From Deltaproteobacteria bacterium (lineage in GTDB: Bacteria; Desulfobacterota; Syntrophia; Syntrophales; UBA2210): a DNA stretch of 64,000 nt. The stretch is from positions 1-64,000 of the forward strand of contig JAFGTS010000014.1 in NCBI GenBank assembly GCA_016933965.1, read 5' to 3'. The notes under the pieces were generated by a model. The model was not told the origin of the DNA. It saw nothing but the letters and a program-made list of their open reading frames with translations, and did not search any database. The position numbers were made by a program, and so were the translations under genes. Below are positions 42,885 to 51,889 of the stretch, piece by piece (the stretch's first letter is position 1; the number at the start of each line of letters is the position of its first letter).

Positions 42885-43501
42885 AGAATGAAATTATTCT
42901 CATGGGTGGTGGCGGTCATTGCAAATCCTGCATCGATGTAATTGAACAGGAGAAAATGTTTCAGATAGCGGGCATTGTAGATCTGCCGGAAAATCTTCAC
43001 CAAAAAATCCTTGGCTATGAAATCATTGCGACAGATAATGACCTGCCACGATTGGTAAAGGAATATAAATACTTTCTGATCACTCTTGGCCAGATCAAAA
43101 GCCCGGACAAACGTAGAAGACTTTTTCAAATCCTGAAAGAATTAGGGGCGATATTTCCTGTAATTATTTCACCTTTTGCCTATGTGTCAAAATACGCAGA
43201 AATCAGAGAAGGAACAATAATAATGCACCAAGCCATGATAAATGTAGGGGCACGGATCGGAAACAATTGTATTATAAACAATAAAGTTTTGATTGAGCAT
43301 GATGCAATTATTGGTGACCATTGCCATATCGCAACTGGCGCCGTTATCAACGGGGGTGTTAAAATTGGTTCAGGAACTTTCTTCGGCAGCAATGCCGTTT
43401 GTAGAGAATATATTGAGATTGGGGAAAATTCCACAATCGGCTTGGGGATAAAAATTACCAGGAATATTTCTACTGGCACAAGTATTAAAACAAACAGATG
43501 A
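42881..43501 (+). CDS. legH: LegH/NeuD-type sugar N-acetyltransferase
   Basis: A 206-residue PglD/NeuD-family acetyltransferase. The N-terminal Rossmann-like part has EIILMGGGGHCKSCIDVIE, and the C-terminal left-handed beta-helix has many hexapeptides (ISKYAEIREGTIIMHQ, IGNNCIINNKVLIEHDAIIGDHCHIATGA) with the catalytic His in IEHDA. It would acetylate the 4-amino group made by LegC. The frame is open upstream to 42806, but the ATG overlapping the legC stop (ATGA) is the natural start. The stop likewise overlaps legI. Confidence 0.87.
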   Translation: MKNEIILMGGGGHCKSCIDVIEQEKMFQIAGIVDLPENLHQKILGYEIIATDNDLPRLVKEYKYFLITLGQIKSPDKRRRLFQILKELGAIFPVIISPFAYVSKYAEIREGTIIMHQAMINVGARIGNNCIINNKVLIEHDAIIGDHCHIATGAVINGGVKIGSGTFFGSNAVCREYIEIGENSTIGLGIKITRNISTGTSIKTNR

Positions 43502-44499
43502 AAAAAACCTTCATAATTGCCGAAGCAGGGGTGAATCATAACGGCAGCCTCGATCTGGCCAAAAAGATGATCGATTCAGCTGCTGATTGCGGTGTGGATG
43601 CGGTCAAATTTCAAACCTTCAAGGCTGAAAAGGTTGTAAGTAAATTTACACCAAAGGCGGAATACCAGAAGGAAAAAACTAAGACTGATGAATCCCATCT
43701 TGAGATGATCAAAAAACTGGAACTGAATGCAGCGGCTCACCAAAGGCTCATCACGCACTGCAATAAGAAGAAGATTCAGTTTTTATCCAGCCCCTTTGAT
43801 CTTGGAAGCATAGACCTATTAAATGAACTTGGTCTCAATATTTTCAAGATACCCTCCGGCGAGATTACAAATCTGCCGTATCTTCGTAAGATCGGATCAT
43901 TAAAAAAAGAAATTATTCTTTCTACCGGCATGGCTGACTTGTATGAGATAGAAGATGCCCTTAATGTCCTTACTAATACCGGTGCAAAATTGAAAGATAT
44001 TACTATCCTTCACTGTAACACTGAATATCCCACACCCATTGAAGACGTTAATCTTAAAGCCATGCTAACGATCAAGTCCACATTCCCCGGTGTTAATATT
44101 GGTTATTCGGATCATACACTTGGAATAGAAATTCCCATTGCCGCTGTGTCAATGGGAGCAACGGTCATTGAAAAACATTTTACTCTTGATAAAAACATGG
44201 AAGGCCCTGATCACAAAGCATCACTTGACCCCAGTGAATTAAAGGCCATGGTTTGTGCAATTCGCAATATAGAAAGAGCGATGGGAAACGGAATTAAGAA
44301 ACCATCACCTTCAGAACTGAAAAATAAACTCATTTCCCGTAAAAGTATTGTGGCATGCCGCGATATCCACAAGGGTGAATTGTTCACCGAAGAAAATCTC
44401 ACCGTAAAGCGACCGGGCACAGGGATTAATCCCATGCGGTGGGATGAGATTATCGGCCAAAAGGCAAAGAGAGATTATCAACAGGATGAGTTAATATGA
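43498..44499 (+). CDS. legI: N,N'-diacetyllegionaminic acid synthase (NeuB family)
   Basis: A 333-residue NeuB-type synthase that condenses phosphoenolpyruvate with the 6-deoxy diacetamido mannose. The TIM-barrel domain starts FIIAEAGVNHNGSLDLAKKMID and includes FQTFKAEKVVS, SSPFDLGSIDLL, KIPSGEITNLP, LSTGMAD, HCNTEYPTP and IGYSDHTLG. The C-terminal SAF (antifreeze-like) domain begins near residue 275 (LISRKSIVACRDIHKGELFTEENL). It is complete. It overlaps both neighbours by four bases. LegI is preferred to sialic-acid or pseudaminic-acid synthase because of its partners LegB, LegC and PtmE. Confidence 0.92.
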   Translation: MKKTFIIAEAGVNHNGSLDLAKKMIDSAADCGVDAVKFQTFKAEKVVSKFTPKAEYQKEKTKTDESHLEMIKKLELNAAAHQRLITHCNKKKIQFLSSPFDLGSIDLLNELGLNIFKIPSGEITNLPYLRKIGSLKKEIILSTGMADLYEIEDALNVLTNTGAKLKDITILHCNTEYPTPIEDVNLKAMLTIKSTFPGVNIGYSDHTLGIEIPIAAVSMGATVIEKHFTLDKNMEGPDHKASLDPSELKAMVCAIRNIERAMGNGIKKPSPSELKNKLISRKSIVACRDIHKGELFTEENLTVKRPGTGINPMRWDEIIGQKAKRDYQQDELI

Positions 44500-45665
44500 G
44501 CCGAAAGATATGCGTTGTCACCGGGACCCGCGCCGAATACGGTCTTCTTTACTGGTTGATGAAAGAGATTCAGGAAGACGCTGATCTTGAACTCCAGCTC
44601 ATTGCCACCGGGATGCATCTTTCTTCTGAATTCGGCTTAACTTTCCGTCAGATAGAGAAAGACGGCTTTGAGATTAATAAAAAGATTGAGATGCTCCTTT
44701 CTTCCGATACCCCGGCAGGTATTTCAAAATCAATGGGACTCGGTATGATCGGTTTTTCAGACGCGTACGAAAACCTAAACCCGGATATTGTTGTCCTTTT
44801 GGGGGATCGATTTGAGATCTTCTCCGCTGCCGCCGCTGCAATGATTAATCGCATACCGATTGCACACTTACATGGAGGTGAGGCGACGGAAGGAGCGTTT
44901 GATGAAGCGATAAGGCATTCAATTACCAAGATGTCGCATATTCACTTTACCGCGACGGAAGAATACAGAAGACGGGTCATTCAACTTGGGGAGTCACCCG
45001 GAAGAGTTTTTAATGTAGGTGGTCTCGGTATCGACAATATTAATAAACTCAAGCTTATGAGTCGGGAGGAATTTGAAAATTCAATAAATTTTAATCTTGG
45101 TTCAAAAAATCTTATGATAACATTTCATCCTGTGACCCTGGAACATGCCACGGCGAGAAAGCAATTCAAGAATATTCTTGATGTCCTTAGTGAACTCAGA
45201 GATACCCACTTTATTTTTACAAAACCGAATGCCGATACCGAAGGCCGTGTTCTGATTGAAATGATTGATGATTATGTTTCCAAAAACAGCCATAATGCCA
45301 CTGCATTTGTCAACCTCGGACAACTCAGATATTTGTCAGCAATGCAATTTGTAGACGGAGTTCTGGGCAATTCATCAAGTGGGTTTACGGAGGCGCCGTC
45401 ACTCAAGATCGGTACGATCAACATAGGAGATCGCCAGCGTGGCAGAATAAGGGCCGATAGTATTATTGATTGTAACCCCACAAAAGAAGCAATTCTGGCC
45501 GCAATTACAAGGCTTTATTCAAAAGAATTCCAATCCAAACTTAAAAACGTAAAAAACCCTTATGGCGAGGGTGGTGCCTCTAAAAAAATCAAGGGAATCA
45601 TTAAAGAAACTAATCTTACAGATATTTTGAAAAAAGAGTTTTATGATGTAAAATTCGAAAAATGA
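44496..45665 (+). CDS. legG: hydrolysing UDP/GDP-sugar 2-epimerase (LegG/NeuC family)
   Basis: A 389-residue NeuC-type enzyme that removes the nucleotide and inverts C2 to give the free mannose-configured sugar for LegI. The N-terminus has KICVVTGTRAEYGLLYWLMKEI, which distinguishes the hydrolysing class from WecB (GARPQFIK). Further blocks are VVLLGDRFEIFSAA, AHLHGGEATEGAFDEAIRHSITKMSHIHF, VGGLGIDNI and GNSSSGFTEAPSLKIGTINIGDRQRGR. Length is standard. It overlaps legI by four bases and is followed by ptmE after 45. Confidence 0.9.
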   Translation: MSRKICVVTGTRAEYGLLYWLMKEIQEDADLELQLIATGMHLSSEFGLTFRQIEKDGFEINKKIEMLLSSDTPAGISKSMGLGMIGFSDAYENLNPDIVVLLGDRFEIFSAAAAAMINRIPIAHLHGGEATEGAFDEAIRHSITKMSHIHFTATEEYRRRVIQLGESPGRVFNVGGLGIDNINKLKLMSREEFENSINFNLGSKNLMITFHPVTLEHATARKQFKNILDVLSELRDTHFIFTKPNADTEGRVLIEMIDDYVSKNSHNATAFVNLGQLRYLSAMQFVDGVLGNSSSGFTEAPSLKIGTINIGDRQRGRIRADSIIDCNPTKEAILAAITRLYSKEFQSKLKNVKNPYGEGGASKKIKGIIKETNLTDILKKEFYDVKFEK

Positions 45666-45710
45666 AACTATCTGTATTCAAGAACTATTTTTTTGGACGA
45701 GGGAAAAGTC

Positions 45711-46769
45711 ATGAAAGACATAACAATTCATCCCGAAGCTACGATTAAGAATGCAATGGAATTACTTGACAAGACAGCACAAAAAGTGCTTCTGGTCGTT
45801 GATAAAGATAACTCGCTGCTTGGTACGTTAACTGATGGTGATATCAGGCGGCATATTCTGAAGGGTAATGATCTTGCTGGAACAATTCAAGGTGCATACA
45901 AAGCAGATCCAATCTGCTCATTTCAGGATAATTTTGATCTGGAAAAAATCAAAACGATTCTTACGAAAAATCAAATAGACCTGGTTCCCATTCTTGATCA
46001 GAACCGAAAAATAGTAGATTACATTACATGGTCAAAGGCTTTCGGAAATAGCAGTCGATCAACTGCAACGCAGCTTGATGCTCCAGTTGTAATAATGGCA
46101 GGAGGTAAGGGAACGCGTCTTGAGCCATTTACGAGAGTTTTGCCCAAACCCCTTATCCCGGTCGGGAACAAACCGGTAATTGATCATATCATCGACAGAT
46201 TCAGGGTTTATGGAATAAGTCAATTTTATTTAACGATTTATCACATGGCCAGGATCATCCGAGCCTATTTTGAAGAAAAAAGGCCGGATTATTCCGTGGA
46301 TATCGCCGAAGAAGATGAACCCAGAGGCACGGCGGGGAGTCTCAAACTCCTTTTAGATAAATTACATAAGCCTTTTTTTGTATCGAACTGTGACGTGGTT
46401 ATAGAGGCCGATTATGCTGATCTTTACCACTTTCATCTGCAAAACAGTAATGATATTACTCTTGTAGCCTCAACAAAACAGTTTAATATACCTTACGGTA
46501 TATGTGAACTGAATGGTGGGGGCAGTCTGGAACGAATAGAGGAAAAGCCCGAGTACAGTTTTTTGGTAAATACAGGGATGTATGTATTGAATCCCTCTGT
46601 CCTTGAATTGATCCCCGACAAACAACTGTTTCATATTACTCACCTGATTGACAGGATAAAGGAAAATGGTGGGCAAATTGGTGTGTATCCAGTAAGTGAA
46701 AAGGCATGGATAGACGTCGGCCAATGGGCAGAATACCGCAAGGCGTTGAAAGTGATTGAGGAAATTTGA
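45711..46769 (+). CDS. ptmE: PtmE-type nucleotidyltransferase with N-terminal CBS pair
   Basis: 352 residues: two CBS domains (about 1-115, LLVVDKDNSLLGTLTDGDIRR and VPILDQNRKIVDYITW) followed by an NTP_transferase domain with VIMAGGKGTRLEPFTRVLPKPLIPVGNKPVIDHII and FFVSNCDVVIEADY. In Campylobacter, PtmE is the guanylyltransferase that makes GDP-glucosamine-type donors, which makes legionaminic acid synthesis GDP-dependent. This gene therefore argues for the GDP route here. ATG at 45711 follows GAGGGAAA; a TTG at 45693 is also in frame. It abuts legF directly. Confidence 0.86.
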   Translation: MKDITIHPEATIKNAMELLDKTAQKVLLVVDKDNSLLGTLTDGDIRRHILKGNDLAGTIQGAYKADPICSFQDNFDLEKIKTILTKNQIDLVPILDQNRKIVDYITWSKAFGNSSRSTATQLDAPVVIMAGGKGTRLEPFTRVLPKPLIPVGNKPVIDHIIDRFRVYGISQFYLTIYHMARIIRAYFEEKRPDYSVDIAEEDEPRGTAGSLKLLLDKLHKPFFVSNCDVVIEADYADLYHFHLQNSNDITLVASTKQFNIPYGICELNGGGSLERIEEKPEYSFLVNTGMYVLNPSVLELIPDKQLFHITHLIDRIKENGGQIGVYPVSEKAWIDVGQWAEYRKALKVIEEI

Positions 46770-47483
46770 ATGATAAACGGGAAATCGGTTTTAGCGATAA
46801 TTCCTGCGCGAGGTGGATCAAAGGGACTGCCGGGGAAGAACATAAAAGAACTGTGCGGTAAGCCTTTGATTGCGTGGAGTATTGAACAGGCTCAATCTTG
46901 TAAGGATATTGATGAAATAGTCGTGTCAACAGATGACGAAGAAATTGCTGAAGTCGCAAAAAAGTATGGCGCAGGAGTACCCTTTATACGTCCTGCAGAA
47001 TTGGCAAATGACACAGCAAAAAGCATAGACGTTATTTTCCACACCATAGAATGGCTCAAAAAACACAAAGGTTACCAAACTGGATATATTCTGCTGTTAC
47101 AACCAACATCACCACTGCGTGCGGAAGAAGACATAGAAAATGCCATCCTGATCTTAAAAGACAAGAATGCTCGGGCAGTTGTCTCTGTGTGTGAAACGGA
47201 TCATCACCCATGGTGGTCCAACATATTGCCCGAAGATGGCAACATGGAATCTTTTATAAGACCGGAGATGATGAATAAACGCAGGCAGGAACTGCCCGTT
47301 TTTTATAAACTGAATGGTGCCATATATCTTGCTGATACGGATTACCTGTATAAATACAATGGATTTTTCGGGCCGGATACCTTTGCTCATAAAATGCCCC
47401 AAAGCCGTTCAGTTGATATTGATTCGGACTTGGATTTCAGTTTGGCGGCATTGTTATTAAGGGAAAAAATGAATGATAGTTGA
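46770..47483 (+). CDS. legF: CMP-legionaminic acid synthetase (NeuA/LegF family)
   Basis: A 237-residue CMP-nonulosonate cytidylyltransferase. The CTP-binding motif is AIIPARGGSKGLPGKNIKELCGKPLI, followed by VVSTDDEEIAEVAKKYG, LLQPTSPLRAEEDIENAI and FYKLNGAIYLADTDYL. The product, a CMP-sugar, is the donor for a sialyltransferase-type enzyme, and a candidate is encoded at 51890. It starts one base after the ptmE stop. A 167-bp non-coding gap with nothing recognisable follows. Confidence 0.9.
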   Translation: MINGKSVLAIIPARGGSKGLPGKNIKELCGKPLIAWSIEQAQSCKDIDEIVVSTDDEEIAEVAKKYGAGVPFIRPAELANDTAKSIDVIFHTIEWLKKHKGYQTGYILLLQPTSPLRAEEDIENAILILKDKNARAVVSVCETDHHPWWSNILPEDGNMESFIRPEMMNKRRQELPVFYKLNGAIYLADTDYLYKYNGFFGPDTFAHKMPQSRSVDIDSDLDFSLAALLLREKMNDS

Positions 47484-47650
47484 AAGCAGACGCCAATAAA
47501 AAATCTTTTTACTTTACGGACAAAGCAAATAAAGAGGCTAGTAATCTGTTTCGGACAATTTTCCCCAATATTATGTCACTGGTCGGCACATAATCGTGGA
47601 TGATTTTGGATGTGCGACAATGCAAATGAAGAAGCGAAGATATCAATAGA

Positions 47651-48628
47651 ATGATAAAAATTGCTTTAATCGGTGCAGGTCAACTTGGCAGTCGCCACTT
47701 ACAGGCCTTGGCTAAGATTGATATGCCCGTGATTTTACAGGTTGTAGACCCCAACAAAGACTCTCTGAAAGTAGCACGAGAGAGATACCTGGATATTCCA
47801 GTAAACAACAATATAGAACGTATCGATTTTCTGGAAGGAATGGCAAACCTGAATGTAAGCATTGATTTATGTGTTATTGCCACAAACGCGGACGTTCGAT
47901 TTAAGGTTTTCAAGGAATTGATCGGCAAAACGAAAGTCGCGAATATAATCTTCGAAAAGATTCTATTTCAATCAAAAAAGCAATTTAACGATGCAAAAGA
48001 ATTAATTAATCAGAAAGGTATTTCATGCTGGGTAAATTGTGCCCGCCGAATGTACCCAATATATAACAAAATAAAGGAAATGATGGCGGAAGATAACAAG
48101 ATTTGTGTACAAGTATCAGGAGGAGAGTGGGGATTAGCCTGTAACGCCATGCACTTTATCGACCTGCTGGCATTTATGTGCCGCAACACTTCGTATGAAC
48201 TGGATATTGCGGGCCTTGATCCCGTGGTCTTGCAAAGTAAACGAAAGGGTTTTGTAGAGGTGACCGGAAAGATCACCGGGGTTTTTTCAAATGGAAGCAG
48301 TATTGAGCTTGAATCAATTGCCGGTAAAAAAGAGCCCCCCCGGATTTCAATAAATAACTCACAAATAAAAATTGTACTTGATGAGAGCCGTGGTGAGGCA
48401 ACTGTTGCCAGAGAGGAAAATAACTGGAATGAAAAGATGTTGAAATTTACGGTGCCTTTTCAGAGTGAACTCACTCACCTGGAAGCAAAAGTAATCTTGG
48501 AGACTGGTACTTGTAAACTGCCTGATTATAATGAAAGTTCTATGCTGCACGAGCCTTTTTTAGACGCCATAAAAAAGCATATAGAGACTGTTGAACATAG
48601 AACATATGATTGCTGCCCGATAACATAA
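47651..48628 (+). CDS. Gfo/Idh/MocA-family oxidoreductase (PtmF-position)
   Basis: A 325-residue predicted dehydrogenase. The N-terminal NAD(P) fold is IKIALIGAGQLGSRHLQALAKI; the second region has VNCARRMYPIYNKIKE and SGGEWGLACNAMHFIDLLAFM, in place of the usual EKP and catalytic His motifs (here FEKILFQSKKQ). In Campylobacter legionaminic clusters an oxidoreductase of this group lies beside ptmE, which suggests a role in making or modifying the sugar. No defined reaction can be assigned. A C7 run occurs at 48335-48341. ATG at 47651. Confidence 0.75.
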   Translation: MIKIALIGAGQLGSRHLQALAKIDMPVILQVVDPNKDSLKVARERYLDIPVNNNIERIDFLEGMANLNVSIDLCVIATNADVRFKVFKELIGKTKVANIIFEKILFQSKKQFNDAKELINQKGISCWVNCARRMYPIYNKIKEMMAEDNKICVQVSGGEWGLACNAMHFIDLLAFMCRNTSYELDIAGLDPVVLQSKRKGFVEVTGKITGVFSNGSSIELESIAGKKEPPRISINNSQIKIVLDESRGEATVAREENNWNEKMLKFTVPFQSELTHLEAKVILETGTCKLPDYNESSMLHEPFLDAIKKHIETVEHRTYDCCPIT

Positions 48629-48705
48629 CGGGCTTAACATTCGAAGATCACAACCCCCGCCCGTTTACTCCTTTCAGATTTCACCTCGATAATTTGGAGG
48701 ATCAA

Positions 48706-49707
48706 ATGCCTTACAATACATTGCTGTCAATACCGGAAAGAGATTTTTCTGACAAGAAAGTCCTCATCATAGGTGCCGGCTGGATGGCGATGCAATATTG
48801 TATTGCGCTGACACAAATGGGTGTCAGAAATGTCAGTGTTGTATCCCGATCGGAAAAGTCGGCTAAGGTATGTTTTGATAAGTTTGGATTCCATTCCTAT
48901 CATGGGGGCTATGAACAATGTCTGCCGAATCTTGACACGTTTGATCTGGTTGTTGTTGCGACATCAGTGCATGAGTTGAAACCTGCATCCATGTGCGCAA
49001 TAGAATGCCGTAATAAAAATATCCTGGTTGAGAAACCTGCATCACTCTATTCGAGTGAGCTTTTTGAATGGGCAAGACAATCAGATGACAGCTATGCAAG
49101 AATACGCATTGCCTATAATCGCCTGACCTATCCCAATTTATGGAAACTCAAGCAATGTGTTCACGCTGAAGGAGGAATAACCTCATGCAGATATACGTTT
49201 ACAGAACTGGTACACGCCATCAATTTCAATAAGGACCAACCTGACGTTTATGAAAGATGGGGAATCGCGAATTCGCTGCACGTTATCTCCATGGCCCATG
49301 ATCTTATTGGAATGCCGGAAGAAATAAGAACATATCAGTATGGTAAATGTAATTGGCATCCTAGTGGTGATCGTTTTGTGGGAGCCGGTGTTACCCGGGG
49401 AAATATCCCTTTTTCCTATCATGCGGACTGGAGTTCCGCAGGTCGATGGGGAATAGAAATCATGACACCTGAAAATGCCTATCGGTTGATTCCATTGGAA
49501 CAACTTTATCGATGCAAAAAAGGTTCTTTTAATTGGGAACTTGTTGAGACAACTTCAGCTTACCCTTATGCAAAACAGGGGATCGCAGAAGAAGTGGCAA
49601 TAATGCTTGCCTTGGAACTTGAAAAGGCAGTTCCATTGGTTGATATAAAAAAAGCTGCGGAATATACAAAATTGGCGGAAGTGATTCTGGGATATTCTCT
49701 TATTTAA
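48706..49707 (+). CDS. second Gfo/Idh/MocA-like oxidoreductase
   Basis: A 333-residue protein with an NAD(P)-binding N-terminus (KKVLIIGAGWMAMQYCIALTQMG), the conserved VEKPASLYSSELF and RIAYNRLTYPNLWKLK, then HVISMAHDLIG in the second domain. It differs clearly from the preceding oxidoreductase and is not a duplicate. The frame extends upstream to 48610, overlapping that gene, but GGAGG five bases before the ATG at 48706 fixes the start. Its place after the leg genes suggests modification of a nonulosonic acid or neighbouring sugar; the substrate is unknown. Confidence 0.72.
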   Translation: MPYNTLLSIPERDFSDKKVLIIGAGWMAMQYCIALTQMGVRNVSVVSRSEKSAKVCFDKFGFHSYHGGYEQCLPNLDTFDLVVVATSVHELKPASMCAIECRNKNILVEKPASLYSSELFEWARQSDDSYARIRIAYNRLTYPNLWKLKQCVHAEGGITSCRYTFTELVHAINFNKDQPDVYERWGIANSLHVISMAHDLIGMPEEIRTYQYGKCNWHPSGDRFVGAGVTRGNIPFSYHADWSSAGRWGIEIMTPENAYRLIPLEQLYRCKKGSFNWELVETTSAYPYAKQGIAEEVAIMLALELEKAVPLVDIKKAAEYTKLAEVILGYSLI

Positions 49708-49726
49708 AATTATTGGTAAAAACAAC

Positions 49727-50434
49727 ATGAAAAAGAAGAAACGGGTTTTGATCATAGGCGATTCTCTGGCAATGCCACGCCCTGACGTATGCTATGAAGA
49801 TACATGGGTATACAAGTTAATTAAAGCGCTTCCTGAGTTGGAATTTATCGATAAAACGATGCGTGCGTCTACTTCTGAACGATTGGTAACTGAAGGGGGG
49901 GGGGATAATAACAATCCATACGGTGCTGATCTTTTGGAGCATTATATGCCTGATATCGTCGTTATGCAAATCGGTATTGTGGATTGTGCCCCGAGGTACA
50001 TAAAAAAAGGTAGCTTAGAAAATATAATACTCAACAGAATTATGCCGCGAAGTATGCGCACAGTATATATGGATTTAATAAAAAAGAATCGTGTAAGAGA
50101 CCCTCAAAAAGCTTATGTTCCGAGACATAGATTTCGGTCAAATCTCTCTAATTACTTTCAAAGAGCAGATAACCACAATGTAAAAGTCATAGCCATAATG
50201 ATTGCGCCTGTGACCAGTGCGTTCATCGATAAAAGTCCCTTCGCAAATCAAAGTATAAAAAATTATAATAATATTTATCATGATCTCAGTAGAGATTTTG
50301 GAAATGTTGATTTGGTGTATCCTTTTGATGATGTAATAAATTTGGAAGATGTTACTATTGATGGCTACCATATTAACTTAGAAGGACACGATATTATTTT
50401 TCGAATACTTATGAAACAGATATGTCCAAAATAA
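49727..50434 (+). CDS. SGNH/GDSL-type hydrolase containing a poly-G tract
   Basis: A 235-residue SGNH-hydrolase-like protein. Block I is GDSLAMP (residues about 10-16) with the nucleophile Ser; block V is DGYHINLEGH with the Asp-His pair; MQIGIVDCAP may represent the Gly/Asn blocks. No signal peptide. Such enzymes in glycan clusters remove or transfer O-acetyl groups. A run of ten G (49895-49904) codes for Gly57-Gly59 and the first base of the next codon, so a slip of one base would truncate the protein. Its last 13 bases overlap wzx. Confidence 0.75.
   Translation: MKKKKRVLIIGDSLAMPRPDVCYEDTWVYKLIKALPELEFIDKTMRASTSERLVTEGGGDNNNPYGADLLEHYMPDIVVMQIGIVDCAPRYIKKGSLENIILNRIMPRSMRTVYMDLIKKNRVRDPQKAYVPRHRFRSNLSNYFQRADNHNVKVIAIMIAPVTSAFIDKSPFANQSIKNYNNIYHDLSRDFGNVDLVYPFDDVINLEDVTIDGYHINLEGHDIIFRILMKQICPK
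49895..49904 (+). repeat. G10 homopolymer inside the SGNH hydrolase gene
   Basis: Ten consecutive G, the longest G/C homopolymer noticed in the window, in otherwise AT-rich coding DNA. Such tracts switch surface-glycan genes on and off in Campylobacter and Helicobacter. The tract is now in the reading-through length. Confidence 0.9.
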
Positions 50435-51870
50435 TTAAAAATACATTCCTTTACTCTATTGGCAATATCATTCCCCAGGCAGCGGGGTTTTTCCTCCTGC
50501 CGATTTATACACGTTATTTAACACCCGCCGATTATGGGATTGTCAGTTCCATGCAAGTTCTAAATACGATTCTCGCGGTTTTTTTTACCCTTGCTATTGA
50601 ACGGTCTGTTTATCGTCTTTACTGGGATTATAAAACAGAAAAGGGAAAGAAGGATTATTTAGGTTCCGTAGTTGTAGCGCTGTGTAGTATAGCCACCATA
50701 ATTTTGTTGTTATTATTTCTGTTTAAAGGTTTCGTGGGGTTGATTTATAAATCAATACCCTTCTATCCGTTTTATGCCTATGCCATTGTAACTGCTTATT
50801 TCTCAGTGCTGGGGCTCATACCTAAGATATACTTACAGTTGAAACAGAAAGCCGCAAGCTTTGTGATACTATCTATAATGCAGTTTGCTGCTAATACCAC
50901 ATTCATCCTTTGGTTCATCGTGGGATTGAAAGCTGGTGCTGAAGGTATGCTTAAGGGTCAGATGCTCGGATATGGAGTAATGCTTCCTGTATTCCTGTTT
51001 ATAGGATTTAGGATAATCAATTATACTGTTAATCTCTCGATTTTGAGAGAAAGTCTAAAGTTCAGTTTGCCGATGATACCTGCGTTGCTCAGCGCTTGGG
51101 TTTTAAATTTGTCTGACAGGATTTTTATAGAAAGATATTTTTCATTAGCGGATGTTGGAATATATTCATTGGGATACAAAATTGCAGGACTTGTATTAAT
51201 CCTATCAAGTGCTTTCAATATGGCATACGAGCCGCTTTTTTATAACTTAGCCAATTCTGACGATCAATTAATGGCCAGAAAAAAGCTTTTTTTTTATAAT
51301 AATACGTTTGTGATGGTCATTTTAGTTATATGTTTTTTTGTCAGCCTGTTTTCCAAAGAAGCCATAGTTATTTTACTGGATGAGAGATATGCAGAAGCCT
51401 ACAAGATAGTTCCAATCATAGCCCTAGCTTATTTTATTTCGCAAGCTGGAGGTCTTATGAATCGTTTGATTTATCAGGAGAAGAAAACGTTTGCCCTCAT
51501 GATAATAGTAATATTTGGCGCATTATTAAATATTGGTCTCAATTTTTTGTTCGTCCCCCCATTAGGAGCATACGGTGCTGCTTACGCAACAGTATTATCT
51601 TTTGCAGGATTATTTGCCGTTGAGTACTGGTATGCAAAGAAATGCTACTTTATCAATTACGACTGGAGCAAAATCATAAAGGGATTGCTGATTGCTATAC
51701 CAATTGCATCTACAGCGTATTTTATAGAAGTGAACATCCTTCTCTCTTTGTTCATAAAGTTAATTGTAGTATCAATTGCTTCAATGTTTTTATATGCGCG
51801 TTTTGGAGTTCAACTTAAGTCTGTCTTTGCGGGCAAAAACAATGAGAACGAGCTCACTGATTCTATCTGA
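50422..51870 (+). CDS. wzx: Wzx-type polysaccharide flippase
   Basis: A 482-residue MOP-superfamily transporter with about 12-14 membrane helices. The N-terminus FLYSIGNIIPQAAGFFLLPIYTRYLTPADYGIVS is characteristic. Later features are SLPMIPALLSAWVLNLSDRIFIERYFSLADVGIYSLGYKIA and two repeats of the bundle. It would move the undecaprenyl-linked repeat unit across the inner membrane for Wzy polymerisation. Length fits Wzx. A T9 run (51297-51305) lies within the gene. The start overlaps the SGNH gene by 13 bases. The DNA is strongly AT-rich. Confidence 0.92.
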   Translation: MSKIIKNTFLYSIGNIIPQAAGFFLLPIYTRYLTPADYGIVSSMQVLNTILAVFFTLAIERSVYRLYWDYKTEKGKKDYLGSVVVALCSIATIILLLLFLFKGFVGLIYKSIPFYPFYAYAIVTAYFSVLGLIPKIYLQLKQKAASFVILSIMQFAANTTFILWFIVGLKAGAEGMLKGQMLGYGVMLPVFLFIGFRIINYTVNLSILRESLKFSLPMIPALLSAWVLNLSDRIFIERYFSLADVGIYSLGYKIAGLVLILSSAFNMAYEPLFYNLANSDDQLMARKKLFFYNNTFVMVILVICFFVSLFSKEAIVILLDERYAEAYKIVPIIALAYFISQAGGLMNRLIYQEKKTFALMIIVIFGALLNIGLNFLFVPPLGAYGAAYATVLSFAGLFAVEYWYAKKCYFINYDWSKIIKGLLIAIPIASTAYFIEVNILLSLFIKLIVVSIASMFLYARFGVQLKSVFAGKNNENELTDSI

Positions 51871-51889
51871 ATTAATATTGGATTAGTAA

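Noticed and set aside
43498-44499. Sialic acid (NeuB) or pseudaminic acid (PseI) synthase
   Set aside because: The neighbours LegB, LegC and PtmE fit legionaminic acid; no PseB/PseG-type genes are present. Family placement by tree is still untested.
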